Source of the DNA: an uncultured Prevotella sp.
GTDB lineage: Bacteria; Bacteroidota; Bacteroidia; Bacteroidales; Bacteroidaceae
Length of the DNA: 6,042 bases
Direction: 5' to 3'
Assembly (NCBI GenBank): GCA_937877685.1
Contig: CALFGU010000191.1
Location: 1-6,042 of the forward strand
Position numbers and translations under genes: made by a program. The notes below the pieces were generated by a model. The model was not told the DNA's origin, did no database searches, and saw only the letters and a program-made list of their open reading frames with translations. This document shows, one piece after another, positions 1-5,921 of the stretch. Every line of letters begins with the position of its first letter. The stretch's first letter is position 1.

Positions 1-54
<54 letters not shown>

Positions 55-63
55 TAACATCTT

Positions 64-100
64 AAAAGCCTACGTTCTTGAATACGAGAACGGGTCTTTT
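64..100. terminator. Possible intrinsic terminator of an upstream gene
   Basis: An imperfect hairpin can form. AAAAG (64-68) pairs with CTTTT (96-100), CC (69-70) with GG (93-94), and CGTTCT (73-78) with AGAACG (87-92). The stem closes with T-G and G-C pairs around an AATA loop (81-84). The A tract on the left and T tract on the right would allow termination in either direction. The internal bulges (TA on the left, T on the right) weaken it. Its place just after the stops that follow the AGCA tract fits a + strand gene ending at the left edge. Confidence 0.4.
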
Positions 101-113
101 GTGTATAAAATTT

Positions 114-167
114 AACGCCAAGTACCTTGCAGGTGGAGTTAACTCTACCTGCAAGGTGCTTGGCGTT
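114..167 (+). promoter_or_regulatory. 54-nt near-perfect palindrome / long leader hairpin
   Basis: Positions 114-138 are complementary to 143-167 around a 4-nt centre (TTAA, 139-142), giving 25 possible pairs. Only two positions depart from Watson-Crick pairing, T123 with G158 and G135 with T146, and both become U-G or G-U wobbles in + strand RNA. The element ends 36 nt before the ATG of the large surface-protein gene, so it would lie in that gene's 5' leader if transcription starts upstream. The short TTTT after the stem (166-169) could give weak terminator or attenuator behaviour. The structure is seen directly; its role is inferred. Confidence 0.75.
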
Positions 168-181
168 TTCTGCAATAGGAA

Positions 182-193
182 TATCAACCTAAT
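182..193 (+). promoter_or_regulatory. Leader motif TATCAACCTAAT before the start codon
   Basis: TATCAACCTAAT ends 10 nt before the ATG at 204. A nearly identical TATCAACTAAT (5900-5910) ends 11 nt before the hppA ATG. There is no Shine-Dalgarno sequence at either gene, as expected in Bacteroidetes. The shared motif at the same distance suggests a 5' UTR element important for initiation, but its function is inferred. Confidence 0.4.
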
Positions 194-203
194 TATATAT
201 TTT

Positions 204-3200
204 ATGAAACACACATTAAAAACATTCTTTGTCGCTCTGGTGGCGATGATGGTTCCCATTGTGGGATGGGGGCAAACAAATGTTTCTACATCCTATTTGC
301 CCTATGCAACGGCAATACCTGATGGTTCATTCGCTTATACAGTAGCTGGAGTGGATGGCGATTATTTGGATTTGAAGCAAATAGAGGGTAGTCAGATTCC
401 TGCTAATACACCCGTTATTCTTGCGGAGTCGGAACTCCCAAATTCAGGAGTTGCGAATGCGTCTGCGTCTGAATACCTTTTGGGTACACTTGTTAATCAG
501 TCTGTCACCATAGAAACGGGTTATAGTTACTTCCAGTTAAATGTGGAGGATGCTATTTGGTATAAAGTCACAGAAGAATCTTTCGTCAATGATGCTGGCA
601 AAGCTTACTTGAAATTTCCCGACAGCATGGTTGCGGGTAAGGAGAAGTTGTACACTATTAAGGAAGACGCACCGCAGAACTCTTGCGGAGAAAACCTTAC
701 TTGGACTCTTACTGATGGCGAATTGGTAATTGAAGGTACTGGAGTGATGTATGATTTTGAAGCGGGTACAGCTCCGTGGTACTCTTACAAAGATGAGATT
801 GTCAAGTTGACGATTAAGTCAGGGGTTACAAGCGTAGGTCATTATGCGTTTAATGAATGCAGTAAAATTGCTGACGTGGTTATTCCTAACGGCGTTACCA
901 CCTTGGGCACTCATGCGTTTGGATACTGCGATGGACTTACCGTAGTTTCTCTTCCCCCAAGTGTAAAAACAATCGGTTGGAGTGCTTTTTACACTTGCCA
1001 AAATCTTAAAACCGTAAATTTATCAGAGGGAGTAACCAGAATTGGTGAATATTCGTTTGCTGATTGCAGAAAATTGTCAGTCTTCAATATTCCTGAAGGG
1101 GTTACAGAAATTGGTCAGTGGGCATTTCGTAATTGCTCTTTTACATCTTTGATATTGCCGAGTACTTTGACAGCAATTCAAAGTTATGCGTTTTTTGATT
1201 GTAACAAATTGACTTCGTTGACTTGTTGGGCAACAACTCCTCCTGAGTTATGGGGCGAAGCTTTTGCAACAATGAACTTAAGCGTGCCTATTTATGTCCC
1301 GAGTACTTCTGTAGCGGATTATCAATTACAAGAACAGTGGAACGCATTTACTATTAAGGCTGTATGTTCAAGCGAAAGTGATCACAATTTTGTAAATGGT
1401 ATTTGCACGAAGTGTGGAGCATACGAACCTGCAGTAGATAGCAACAGTGACGGCACTTACGAGATCGGTAATGCTGGTCAGTTATTCTGGTTTGCAGAGA
1501 AGGTTAATGCGGATAATTTTTCAATTATGAGTGTTGTGTTAACAGCTGATATTGATTTGGAGAATCGTCTGTGGACGCCAATCGGTCACTATAGCGAGCA
1601 TAATTCAAGACCTAATCGTAGTTGGAGGGGCACTTTGGATGGTCAGAACCACGTGATTAAGAACTTGAACGTGCACGTAACCGACGGTAGCGAGGCGGGG
1701 CTCTTTTCAAGAGGTTTCCTTGCAACCTTGAGAAATTTTGGCGTGATAAATGCTACCGTAATCAATGACTCGCCCCAATCTGTTCGTGCGGGTGTCTTGG
1801 CTGGCGAGTTTGACCAATGTACAGTTTCCAATGTATTCAGTGCGGGTAACCTTGTGGTTATTACAAGTAATAAACAGAAGGGGGGTATCGCAGGTGAATG
1901 TAACCAATCGCCCTTGATTAATTGTTACACTACTTACGACATACTTACAGATACAAATGTTCGTAGTGCAACAAATTGCTTCTACCTGGGCAACGAAGCC
2001 AATGCTGCTTCTGCAGGCACATTCATGACTGCTGAGCAAATGGCTTCTGGTGAGATGGCTTACAAGTTGGGTGAAGCTTATGGTCAAACAATAGGAACTG
2101 ATGCTTTGCCTCTTTTGGGAGGTGAAAAGGTGTATTACGGTTACTTTGCATGCACTGATGCAGAAAAAGTATATACCAACAATTCCGCTGTCAGTGAAGA
2201 GAAACCTCACAACTATGTAGATGGAGTTTGCGACATTTGTGGTGAAATCTATGTGCCTAAACTCACCTTTGCTCTCACCGATGAATATGGCGATGGTTGG
2301 AACCAAGGGGCTATTGTTGTAAAGAAAGATGGTGAGGCTTTTGCCGAACTTACTTTTGATACAGGAAAGAATAGTACTCAAGTTTGTGAATATGACCCCA
2401 AGAGTGAATATACGTTCTATTGGAAAAGAGGATATTTCGATTCTGAATGTTCATTCTTAATTTCATTAGGAGAAAATACAATTTTTACAGGGCTGATGAA
2501 TGGGAATTGGTGTGAAAATACGGAAACTCCTTTCCACACAATCGCAGCCTGCGAAGCAACATGGGGCGTTTCAAGTTTGGCTCAAACTTCATGGGGAACA
2601 ATCACTGAAGCCTTTGCGGCAGCGATGGCTGGAAATGCAAGTTACATCCAATTGCATAAGGATGTTGAAGGCGTATTTAGATTAAGGGCAGGTACATTCA
2701 CTTTAGATGTGAACGGACATTTGATGTTATCACCTGATGACTATGTCCTTGATGTAGAAGATACGAATCTGACAATAACAGATAGTTCGGCTGGCGAACC
2801 TGGTACTTTGCACAATGGGAACAATTGGAATAGAGCAGTTTTAGCAAAACGTTCAACGGTTTATATCGAACGTGTAAATGTAATTGGTGCAGGTGCGGTT
2901 GAAGTATTGGAAGCAAGTAATGTTACTATTGCAAGTGGTAATTACAGAGGTACTTATCATCCAACGATTGAAAACAAGGCAGGTACGCTTACCATCTTGG
3001 GTGGTACTTTTGAAACTACTGCAGCAACATGCGTGACATCAATCAATTCAGCTGTAAGAACAACTATCTCTGGCGGTAGTTTTGAAAATGGTTATAGTGC
3101 TACTATTGAATATGGAACAGGTGTGCTTGACCTTTCAGAACATACGAATCTCTCAGGAGTGACTGTGTATAATCGTAATAATACGGTAAACCTTGACGGA

Positions 3201-4787
3201 ACTAAGATTATTCTTCCTGAAAACTGCGGTTTCTGTTATGGTGAAGAGATTGTAACAGACGCTTTGAATGCTTATACCGTATACACTATTCGTCCTGTTT
3301 ATGCCGTTACATTTGATGCCAACGGTGGTGACGGAGCAATGGAAAACACTTACACACTCGGAGACTATACCCTCCCCGAATGTGAGTTTACTGCTCCCGA
3401 GGGACAGATGTTTAAAGCTTGGAAGATTGCCGAAGTAGAATATCAACCTAATGCAGTAGTGACAATGACTGAAAACACTACGGTAACAGCTGTTTGGGCA
3501 ACTCCCTATACTTTGACATTCAGCGCAAATGGTGGCGTAGGTTCGTTCGAGGCAATTAAGACCGTAAACGTCACTTTGCCCGCTTGTGAATTCCTTGCCC
3601 CTGAAGGAAAAGAGTTCAGAGCCTGGCGCATTGGCGAAAGCGAATATCAGGCAGGCGATGTGGTGACACTCACAGAGAACGCTGTAGCCTATGCCGTATG
3701 GAAGGATGCAACTATTGCTATGGGAACGCTGACTCTTGAATTGCGCGACATCAATTGTGAAAGCATATCAAGGCTGCAAAATTATTCATATTACACAGTG
3801 ACCAAGGATGGCGAACTATGTGCAACAATTAGATTAGAAGATGATTTTGTAGTTTCTAAGACATTGGAATATGATCCTAACTGCGAGTACGCCTTCTATT
3901 GGCATACCGGCAGCGATACGTACGACACGCCCATTGTTTATATCCAACTGAATGAAGAATCGCTCTTTGACGGTTCCGGTTCAAGTCTGGAACATCGTGC
4001 TGAAGATAACCCTTTCCTCATTATCCCCAGAAAGACGCAACCCTCTTACGTGGAAACCCTCCACATTATTGACGGTGAATTACCTGAATATTTGGTGCAG
4101 AGAGAAGCAGAAGTGGGTACGCTTACTTATTCGCGCACACTTCCTAACACAGAATGGAATGCGCTTTACGTGCCCTTTGAAATCCCCGTGAGCGAATTGA
4201 GTGACGCTTACGAAGTGGCATACTTCAATGACATGCACTCTTACGACAGAAATCGTGATGGAGAAATTGATGAGTTGGAAATGGAAATTATTCTCATTGA
4301 CGAGGGTACGCTTCACGCAAATCATCCTTACTTTATCCGTGCGAAGTCTGACGATGCAAAGAACTTTGACCTTGTGCTCAACGATGTAACCATTTATGAA
4401 ACTGAGGAAGCACAACTCACGTGCTCTTCTGTATATACTAAGTTTGACCTCAATGGTAGTTACGTAAAGAAACCTGCTGCTGAACTTGAAGGTAGCTATG
4501 CTATTAGCACAGAAGGCGCATGGGCTCCCTTGGCAGACGGCACAGCGCTCAATCCTTTCCGCTTCTATCTTGATATTACGCAGTTGGCAGGTTCTCCCGT
4601 TAAGGTTTCATCTCAGGCGTTGCAGACTATCCGTATTCGTCTAAACGGTCAAGGTGACACTACAGACATCCAAGAACTTCCCACCGTAACTACGGATATT
4701 ACGGTTTATGACCTTTCAGGTCGCCGCATTGTTAATCCAGGTAAGGGCGTTTACATTGTGAATGGTAAGAAGGTGATGTTGAAGTAA
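204..4787 (+). CDS. BspA-type leucine-rich-repeat, multidomain T9SS-exported surface protein
   Basis: This 1527-residue protein is probably a cell-surface adhesin or glycan-binding protein. Residues 1-23 form a Sec signal peptide (Lys2, Lys6, hydrophobic core, cleavage probable after Gly-Trp-Gly). Residues 25-155 are a beta-rich module frequent in Bacteroidales surface proteins. About 161-355 carry six BspA-type LRRs. Cys401/Cys404 and Cys676/Cys679 lie in two H-N-x-V-x-G-x-C-x-x-C-G knuckles. Residues 416-600 resemble a GLUG-type beta-helix. A DEYGDGWN domain spans 687-783 and a right-handed beta-helix 785-1030. InlB/Flg_new repeats lie at 1033-1099 and 1102-1167, and a diverged copy of the 687-783 domain at 1176-1277. 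A C-terminal module (about 1304-1490) precedes a T9SS type A-like tail (1497-1527: VYDLSGRR, GVYIVNGKK, final Lys). ATG 204 is chosen over the in-frame TTG at 78 because it starts the signal peptide directly and keeps the palindrome noncoding. BspA homologues bind host matrix proteins; the ligand here is unknown. Confidence 0.92.
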   Translation: MKHTLKTFFVALVAMMVPIVGWGQTNVSTSYLPYATAIPDGSFAYTVAGVDGDYLDLKQIEGSQIPANTPVILAESELPNSGVANASASEYLLGTLVNQSVTIETGYSYFQLNVEDAIWYKVTEESFVNDAGKAYLKFPDSMVAGKEKLYTIKEDAPQNSCGENLTWTLTDGELVIEGTGVMYDFEAGTAPWYSYKDEIVKLTIKSGVTSVGHYAFNECSKIADVVIPNGVTTLGTHAFGYCDGLTVVSLPPSVKTIGWSAFYTCQNLKTVNLSEGVTRIGEYSFADCRKLSVFNIPEGVTEIGQWAFRNCSFTSLILPSTLTAIQSYAFFDCNKLTSLTCWATTPPELWGEAFATMNLSVPIYVPSTSVADYQLQEQWNAFTIKAVCSSESDHNFVNGICTKCGAYEPAVDSNSDGTYEIGNAGQLFWFAEKVNADNFSIMSVVLTADIDLENRLWTPIGHYSEHNSRPNRSWRGTLDGQNHVIKNLNVHVTDGSEAGLFSRGFLATLRNFGVINATVINDSPQSVRAGVLAGEFDQCTVSNVFSAGNLVVITSNKQKGGIAGECNQSPLINCYTTYDILTDTNVRSATNCFYLGNEANAASAGTFMTAEQMASGEMAYKLGEAYGQTIGTDALPLLGGEKVYYGYFACTDAEKVYTNNSAVSEEKPHNYVDGVCDICGEIYVPKLTFALTDEYGDGWNQGAIVVKKDGEAFAELTFDTGKNSTQVCEYDPKSEYTFYWKRGYFDSECSFLISLGENTIFTGLMNGNWCENTETPFHTIAACEATWGVSSLAQTSWGTITEAFAAAMAGNASYIQLHKDVEGVFRLRAGTFTLDVNGHLMLSPDDYVLDVEDTNLTITDSSAGEPGTLHNGNNWNRAVLAKRSTVYIERVNVIGAGAVEVLEASNVTIASGNYRGTYHPTIENKAGTLTILGGTFETTAATCVTSINSAVRTTISGGSFENGYSATIEYGTGVLDLSEHTNLSGVTVYNRNNTVNLDGTKIILPENCGFCYGEEIVTDALNAYTVYTIRPVYAVTFDANGGDGAMENTYTLGDYTLPECEFTAPEGQMFKAWKIAEVEYQPNAVVTMTENTTVTAVWATPYTLTFSANGGVGSFEAIKTVNVTLPACEFLAPEGKEFRAWRIGESEYQAGDVVTLTENAVAYAVWKDATIAMGTLTLELRDINCESISRLQNYSYYTVTKDGELCATIRLEDDFVVSKTLEYDPNCEYAFYWHTGSDTYDTPIVYIQLNEESLFDGSGSSLEHRAEDNPFLIIPRKTQPSYVETLHIIDGELPEYLVQREAEVGTLTYSRTLPNTEWNALYVPFEIPVSELSDAYEVAYFNDMHSYDRNRDGEIDELEMEIILIDEGTLHANHPYFIRAKSDDAKNFDLVLNDVTIYETEEAQLTCSSVYTKFDLNGSYVKKPAAELEGSYAISTEGAWAPLADGTALNPFRFYLDITQLAGSPVKVSSQALQTIRIRLNGQGDTTDIQELPTVTTDITVYDLSGRRIVNPGKGVYIVNGKKVMLK
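831..1238 (+). repeat. Six BspA-type LRR units (22-23 residues each) inside the surface protein
   Basis: Residues 210-345 divide into six units of 23, 23, 23, 23, 22 and 22 residues. Each has the pattern [aliphatic]-G-x-x-[AS]-F-x-x-C-x-x-L-x-x-[aliphatic]-x-[aliphatic]-P-x-x-[aliphatic]-T, as in GTHAFGYCDGL, GWSAFYTCQNL and GEYSFADCRKL. This is the LRR_5/BspA class, in which the repeats stack into a curved solenoid used for protein binding. The fifth unit has lost one residue after its Cys, and the last diverges into a capping segment (TTPPELWGEAF). DNA identity between units is low, so these are old protein repeats and not a recent tandem duplication. Confidence 0.9.
3300..3704 (+). repeat. 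Two tandem InlB B-repeat / Flg_new (Listeria-Bacteroides) domains
   Basis: Residues 1033-1099 and 1102-1167 of the surface protein align with each other. Shared marks are Y-x-[VL]-T-F-x-A-N-G-G near the start, then LP-x-C-E-F-x-A-P-E-G, F-[KR]-A-W-[KR]-I, E-Y-Q, and a closing A-V-W. This is the beta-grasp-like repeat found in Listeria internalin B and many Bacteroidales surface proteins, where it acts mainly as a stalk or spacer. The two copies are separated by only two residues. Confidence 0.88.
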
Positions 4788-4813
4788 CACCGTTCCTTAA
4801 ATGACATTAGATT

Positions 4814-4981
4814 ATGACAAAAAATAATTATCAGACACCTCAACTTCGCGTAGTAGAACTTCGCAATGAGGGAATCATTGCTGCAAGTGACCGCATTCCT
4901 GTGGGGAGTACTCCTGCTACTCCTGCCACAAAGAAATTAGAAAGTCCTTGGAACTGTGAGAGCTGGAATACGGAAAAGTAA
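4814..4981 (+). CDS. Small (55 aa) Bacteroidales protein downstream of the surface protein
   Basis: ATG 4814 to TAA 4979-4981 encodes 55 residues. The start lies 26 nt after the stop of the large gene, and no terminator lies between them, so co-transcription is likely. The N-terminal half follows a pattern familiar from many short uncharacterised Bacteroidales proteins: Tyr6-x-x-Pro9, then LRVVEL (11-16), then EGIIAAS (19-25). The second half is a low-complexity Gly/Ser/Thr/Pro linker (31-39) and a Trp/Cys-containing tail (PWNCESWNTEK). There is no signal peptide and no membrane segment. Its function is unknown. The hydrophobic patch ending in Ala-Ala-Ser could be a processing or binding site, but that is a guess. 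An upstream ATG (4800) opens only an 8-codon frame. Confidence 0.75.
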   Translation: MTKNNYQTPQLRVVELRNEGIIAASDRIPVGSTPATPATKKLESPWNCESWNTEK

Positions 4982-5032
4982 TCACAGCATGTACTTAAGA
5001 AGAAACGTCAAGGCCTGAGATTGCGGGCAAAG

Positions 5033-5056
5033 GGGGAGTGCTAAAGTACACACCCC
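5033..5056 (+). other. Hairpin in the 3' untranslated region of the operon
   Basis: GGGG (5033-5036) pairs with CCCC (5053-5056), then after an A/A mismatch GTG (5038-5040) pairs with CAC (5049-5051), leaving an 8-nt loop. No T tract follows, so it is not a terminator. An alternative pairing of GCGGG (5023-5027) with CCCGC (5054-5058) competes with it. The surrounding 126 nt (4982-5107) contain no gene beyond a 9-codon frame at 4989. Confidence 0.35.
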
Positions 5057-5107
5057 GCCCCAAAATCTACAAATAACTCCTTGCATTTCGTACGTTATAC
5101 CCTACGC

Positions 5108-5148
5108 AAAGCGGGTGCGCCAAAAACATCAGGCGCACCCGCTTTTTT
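5108..5148 (+). terminator. Strong rho-independent terminator
   Basis: AAAGCGGGTGCGCC (5108-5121) is perfectly complementary to GGCGCACCCGCTTT (5132-5145), a 14-bp stem with an 11-bp GC-rich core. The loop is 10 nt (5122-5131), and the T run is 5143-5148. It closes the transcript of the surface-protein gene and the small gene. The A run at the left foot gives only weak function on the opposite strand. Confidence 0.93.
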
Positions 5149-5216
5149 AACCTCATAATAGGGATGTAAAAAACTAAGTCTATTGTAGTGAATAATGGCA
5201 TTATCGCTTCTATAGG

Positions 5217-5233
5217 AAAATTGGCACAATTTT
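5217..5233. repeat. Short perfect inverted repeat
   Basis: AAAATTG (5217-5223) and CAATTTT (5227-5233) form a perfect 7-bp dyad with a 3-nt centre. It lies between the terminator and the 21-bp-phased array. It could be a small hairpin or a protein site; nothing else is recognisable between 5149 and 5250. Confidence 0.4.
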
Positions 5234-5462
5234 GAGCAACCTACAAACTTACACCAAGGTTTGCCATTTTTTTCATGCCGAGAAAATAAATTTTTATGCC
5301 AAGGAAATAAATCTTCGTGCCGAGAAAAAAACGTAGTGCCGAAGAAAATAATTCCATGCCCTGGTAATAAAATTTCCATGCCTTGGAAATAAAATTACCA
5401 GGGTTGGAAATAAAATTACCAAGGTTGGAAATAAAATAATCGTGAAAATTCAAGGGGGAATA

Positions 5463-5496
5463 GTGTTAATTTCACTGCTACTTCTGAAATTAACAC
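5463..5496. repeat. Perfect 12-bp inverted repeat inside the phased array
   Basis: GTGTTAATTTCA (5463-5474) and TGAAATTAACAC (5485-5496) are exact reverse complements separated by 10 nt. The two arms correspond to neighbouring positions of the 21-22-bp array. No T tract follows the right arm. Confidence 0.8.
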
Positions 5497-5524
5497 CAGT
5501 AAAATATCAAGGGAAAATAGTTTC

Positions 5525-5604
5525 GTACCAAGGTCTGGTATTTTTTCTACCAGCAGTGGTACTTAAAATACCAGACCTTGGTACAAAAAGTACCACTACT
5601 GGTA
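5525..5604. repeat. Interleaved inverted repeats A-B-A'-B'
   Basis: Segment A (5525-5544) is the exact 20-bp reverse complement of A' (5565-5584). Segment B (5548-5564, GGTACTT at its right end) is the reverse complement of B' (5588-5604) with one mismatch, at 5598. The order A, B, A', B' is interleaved, so A-A' and B-B' cannot nest in one simple hairpin. Each segment also carries its own small dyad, TACCA-N4/5-TGGTA, giving four mini-hairpins spaced 21-22 bp apart. Confidence 0.85.
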
Positions 5605-5636
5605 TTTTAGTCATAAATAAATTCTATCATTATGGC

Positions 5637-5731
5637 GTGTGCCCTCTTTGATTGTAAGCGGTCAGTTACCATTGCCTTATGGCAAACAAAAAAAGGTATA
5701 TAACATTTGTGGGTTATGCAAGTGTGCCCTC
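5637..5731. repeat. Direct repeat GTGTGCCCTC (5637-5646 and 5722-5731)
   Basis: A perfect 10-bp direct repeat occurs 85 bp apart, each copy preceded by TATG five or six bases upstream. The second copy begins a small hairpin (TGCCCTC 5725-5731 with GGGGGCA 5736-5742, loop CTAC, one G-U pair). Between the copies is another short hairpin, TTGCC/GGCAA (5672-5685, loop TTAT), followed by an A run. No coding sequence is supported here. Confidence 0.45.
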
Positions 5732-5796
5732 CTACGGGGGCATTACGAACGTGATTTGCTAATTATTTCAGTGACTAAAATGCTAACAAAACTGTG

Positions 5797-5828
5797 ATAT
5801 AACAAATAGACAAAAGGTGTTGTTATAT
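5797..5828. promoter_or_regulatory. Inverted repeat ATATAACAA/TTGTTATAT upstream of hppA
   Basis: ATATAACAA (5797-5805) and TTGTTATAT (5820-5828) are perfect 9-bp arms with a 14-nt centre. It lies about 95 bp before the hppA start codon. The layout would suit an operator or a leader hairpin. A convincing Bacteroidetes TTG / TAnnTTTG promoter pair could not be fixed nearby, so its relation to the start of transcription is unknown. Confidence 0.4.
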
Positions 5829-5899
5829 AGAAGTGTCAAAATTCTATATTAAGATACCTTTTATCCCCGATATTTTCGTTAACTTCGTTGCGAATTTAC

Positions 5900-5910
5900 T
5901 ATCAACTAAT
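5900..5910 (+). promoter_or_regulatory. Leader motif TATCAACTAAT before hppA
   Basis: TATCAACTAAT ends 11 nt before the hppA ATG and repeats, with one base fewer, the motif before the surface-protein gene (182-193). There is no Shine-Dalgarno sequence. It probably belongs to the 5' UTR end of well-expressed genes in this organism, an inference from the two matching positions. Confidence 0.4.
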
Positions 5911-5921
5911 CTTTTTATACT

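Larger units (their letters stand above)
5275..5604. repeat. Array of about 16 degenerate 21-22-bp units (helically phased)
   Basis: Unit anchors fall at 5275, 5296, 5317, 5336, 5356, 5378, 5398, 5419, 5441, 5463, 5485, 5505, 5526, 5548, 5569 and 5591. The steps are 19-22 bp with a mean near 21. Units 1-6 begin [AG]TGCC, units 6-8 share TTGGAAATAAAAT, and units 13-16 are TACCA-N4/5-TGGTA dyads. The four middle units (5441-5505) match the others mainly in spacing and are less certain. Because steps are not multiples of 3, the open frames crossing the array on both strands are unlikely to be genes. It may be a decayed satellite, an array of protein sites on one DNA face, or a structured RNA. 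Confidence 0.75.

Noticed and set aside
78..203. In-frame TTG start giving a 42-residue N-terminal extension of the surface protein
   Set aside because: The extension would be encoded by the palindrome and would place the signal peptide internally. ATG 204 begins directly with a standard Sec signal peptide and has the leader motif 10 nt upstream.
1707..2381. 224-codon open frame on the - strand
   Set aside because: It lies wholly antisense inside the surface-protein gene, has no recognisable domain, and is best explained by the base composition of the coding strand.
4989..5018. Nine-codon frame (MYLRRNVKA) after the small gene
   Set aside because: Too short to support; there is no run of regulatory codons and no attenuator-type structure directly after it, and the downstream hairpin lacks a T tract.
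5095..5379. 94-codon - strand frame
   Set aside because: It runs through the strong terminator and the start of the array, and its second half is array-derived sequence; no family resemblance was seen.
5241..5453. 70-codon - strand frame with a 7-residue pseudo-repeat (FISNLGN, FISNPGN)
   Set aside because: The peptide repeat is a by-product of the 21-bp array. Several units step by 19, 20 or 22 bp, which breaks the frame, so coding is not being maintained.
5275..5604. CRISPR array
   Set aside because: Units are too short and too degenerate, lack unique spacers of regular 30-40-bp length, and no cas gene is nearby.
5442..5651. 69-codon + strand frame
   Set aside because: It is built almost entirely from the inverted-repeat part of the array and has no leader motif or recognisable protein features.
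5845..5878. Candidate -7 boxes TATATTAA (5845), TACCTTTT (5855) and TATTTTCG (5871) for hppA
   Set aside because: Each deviates from the Bacteroidetes TAnnTTTG consensus, and only the weakest of them has a TTG at roughly the right distance, so no promoter could be called.
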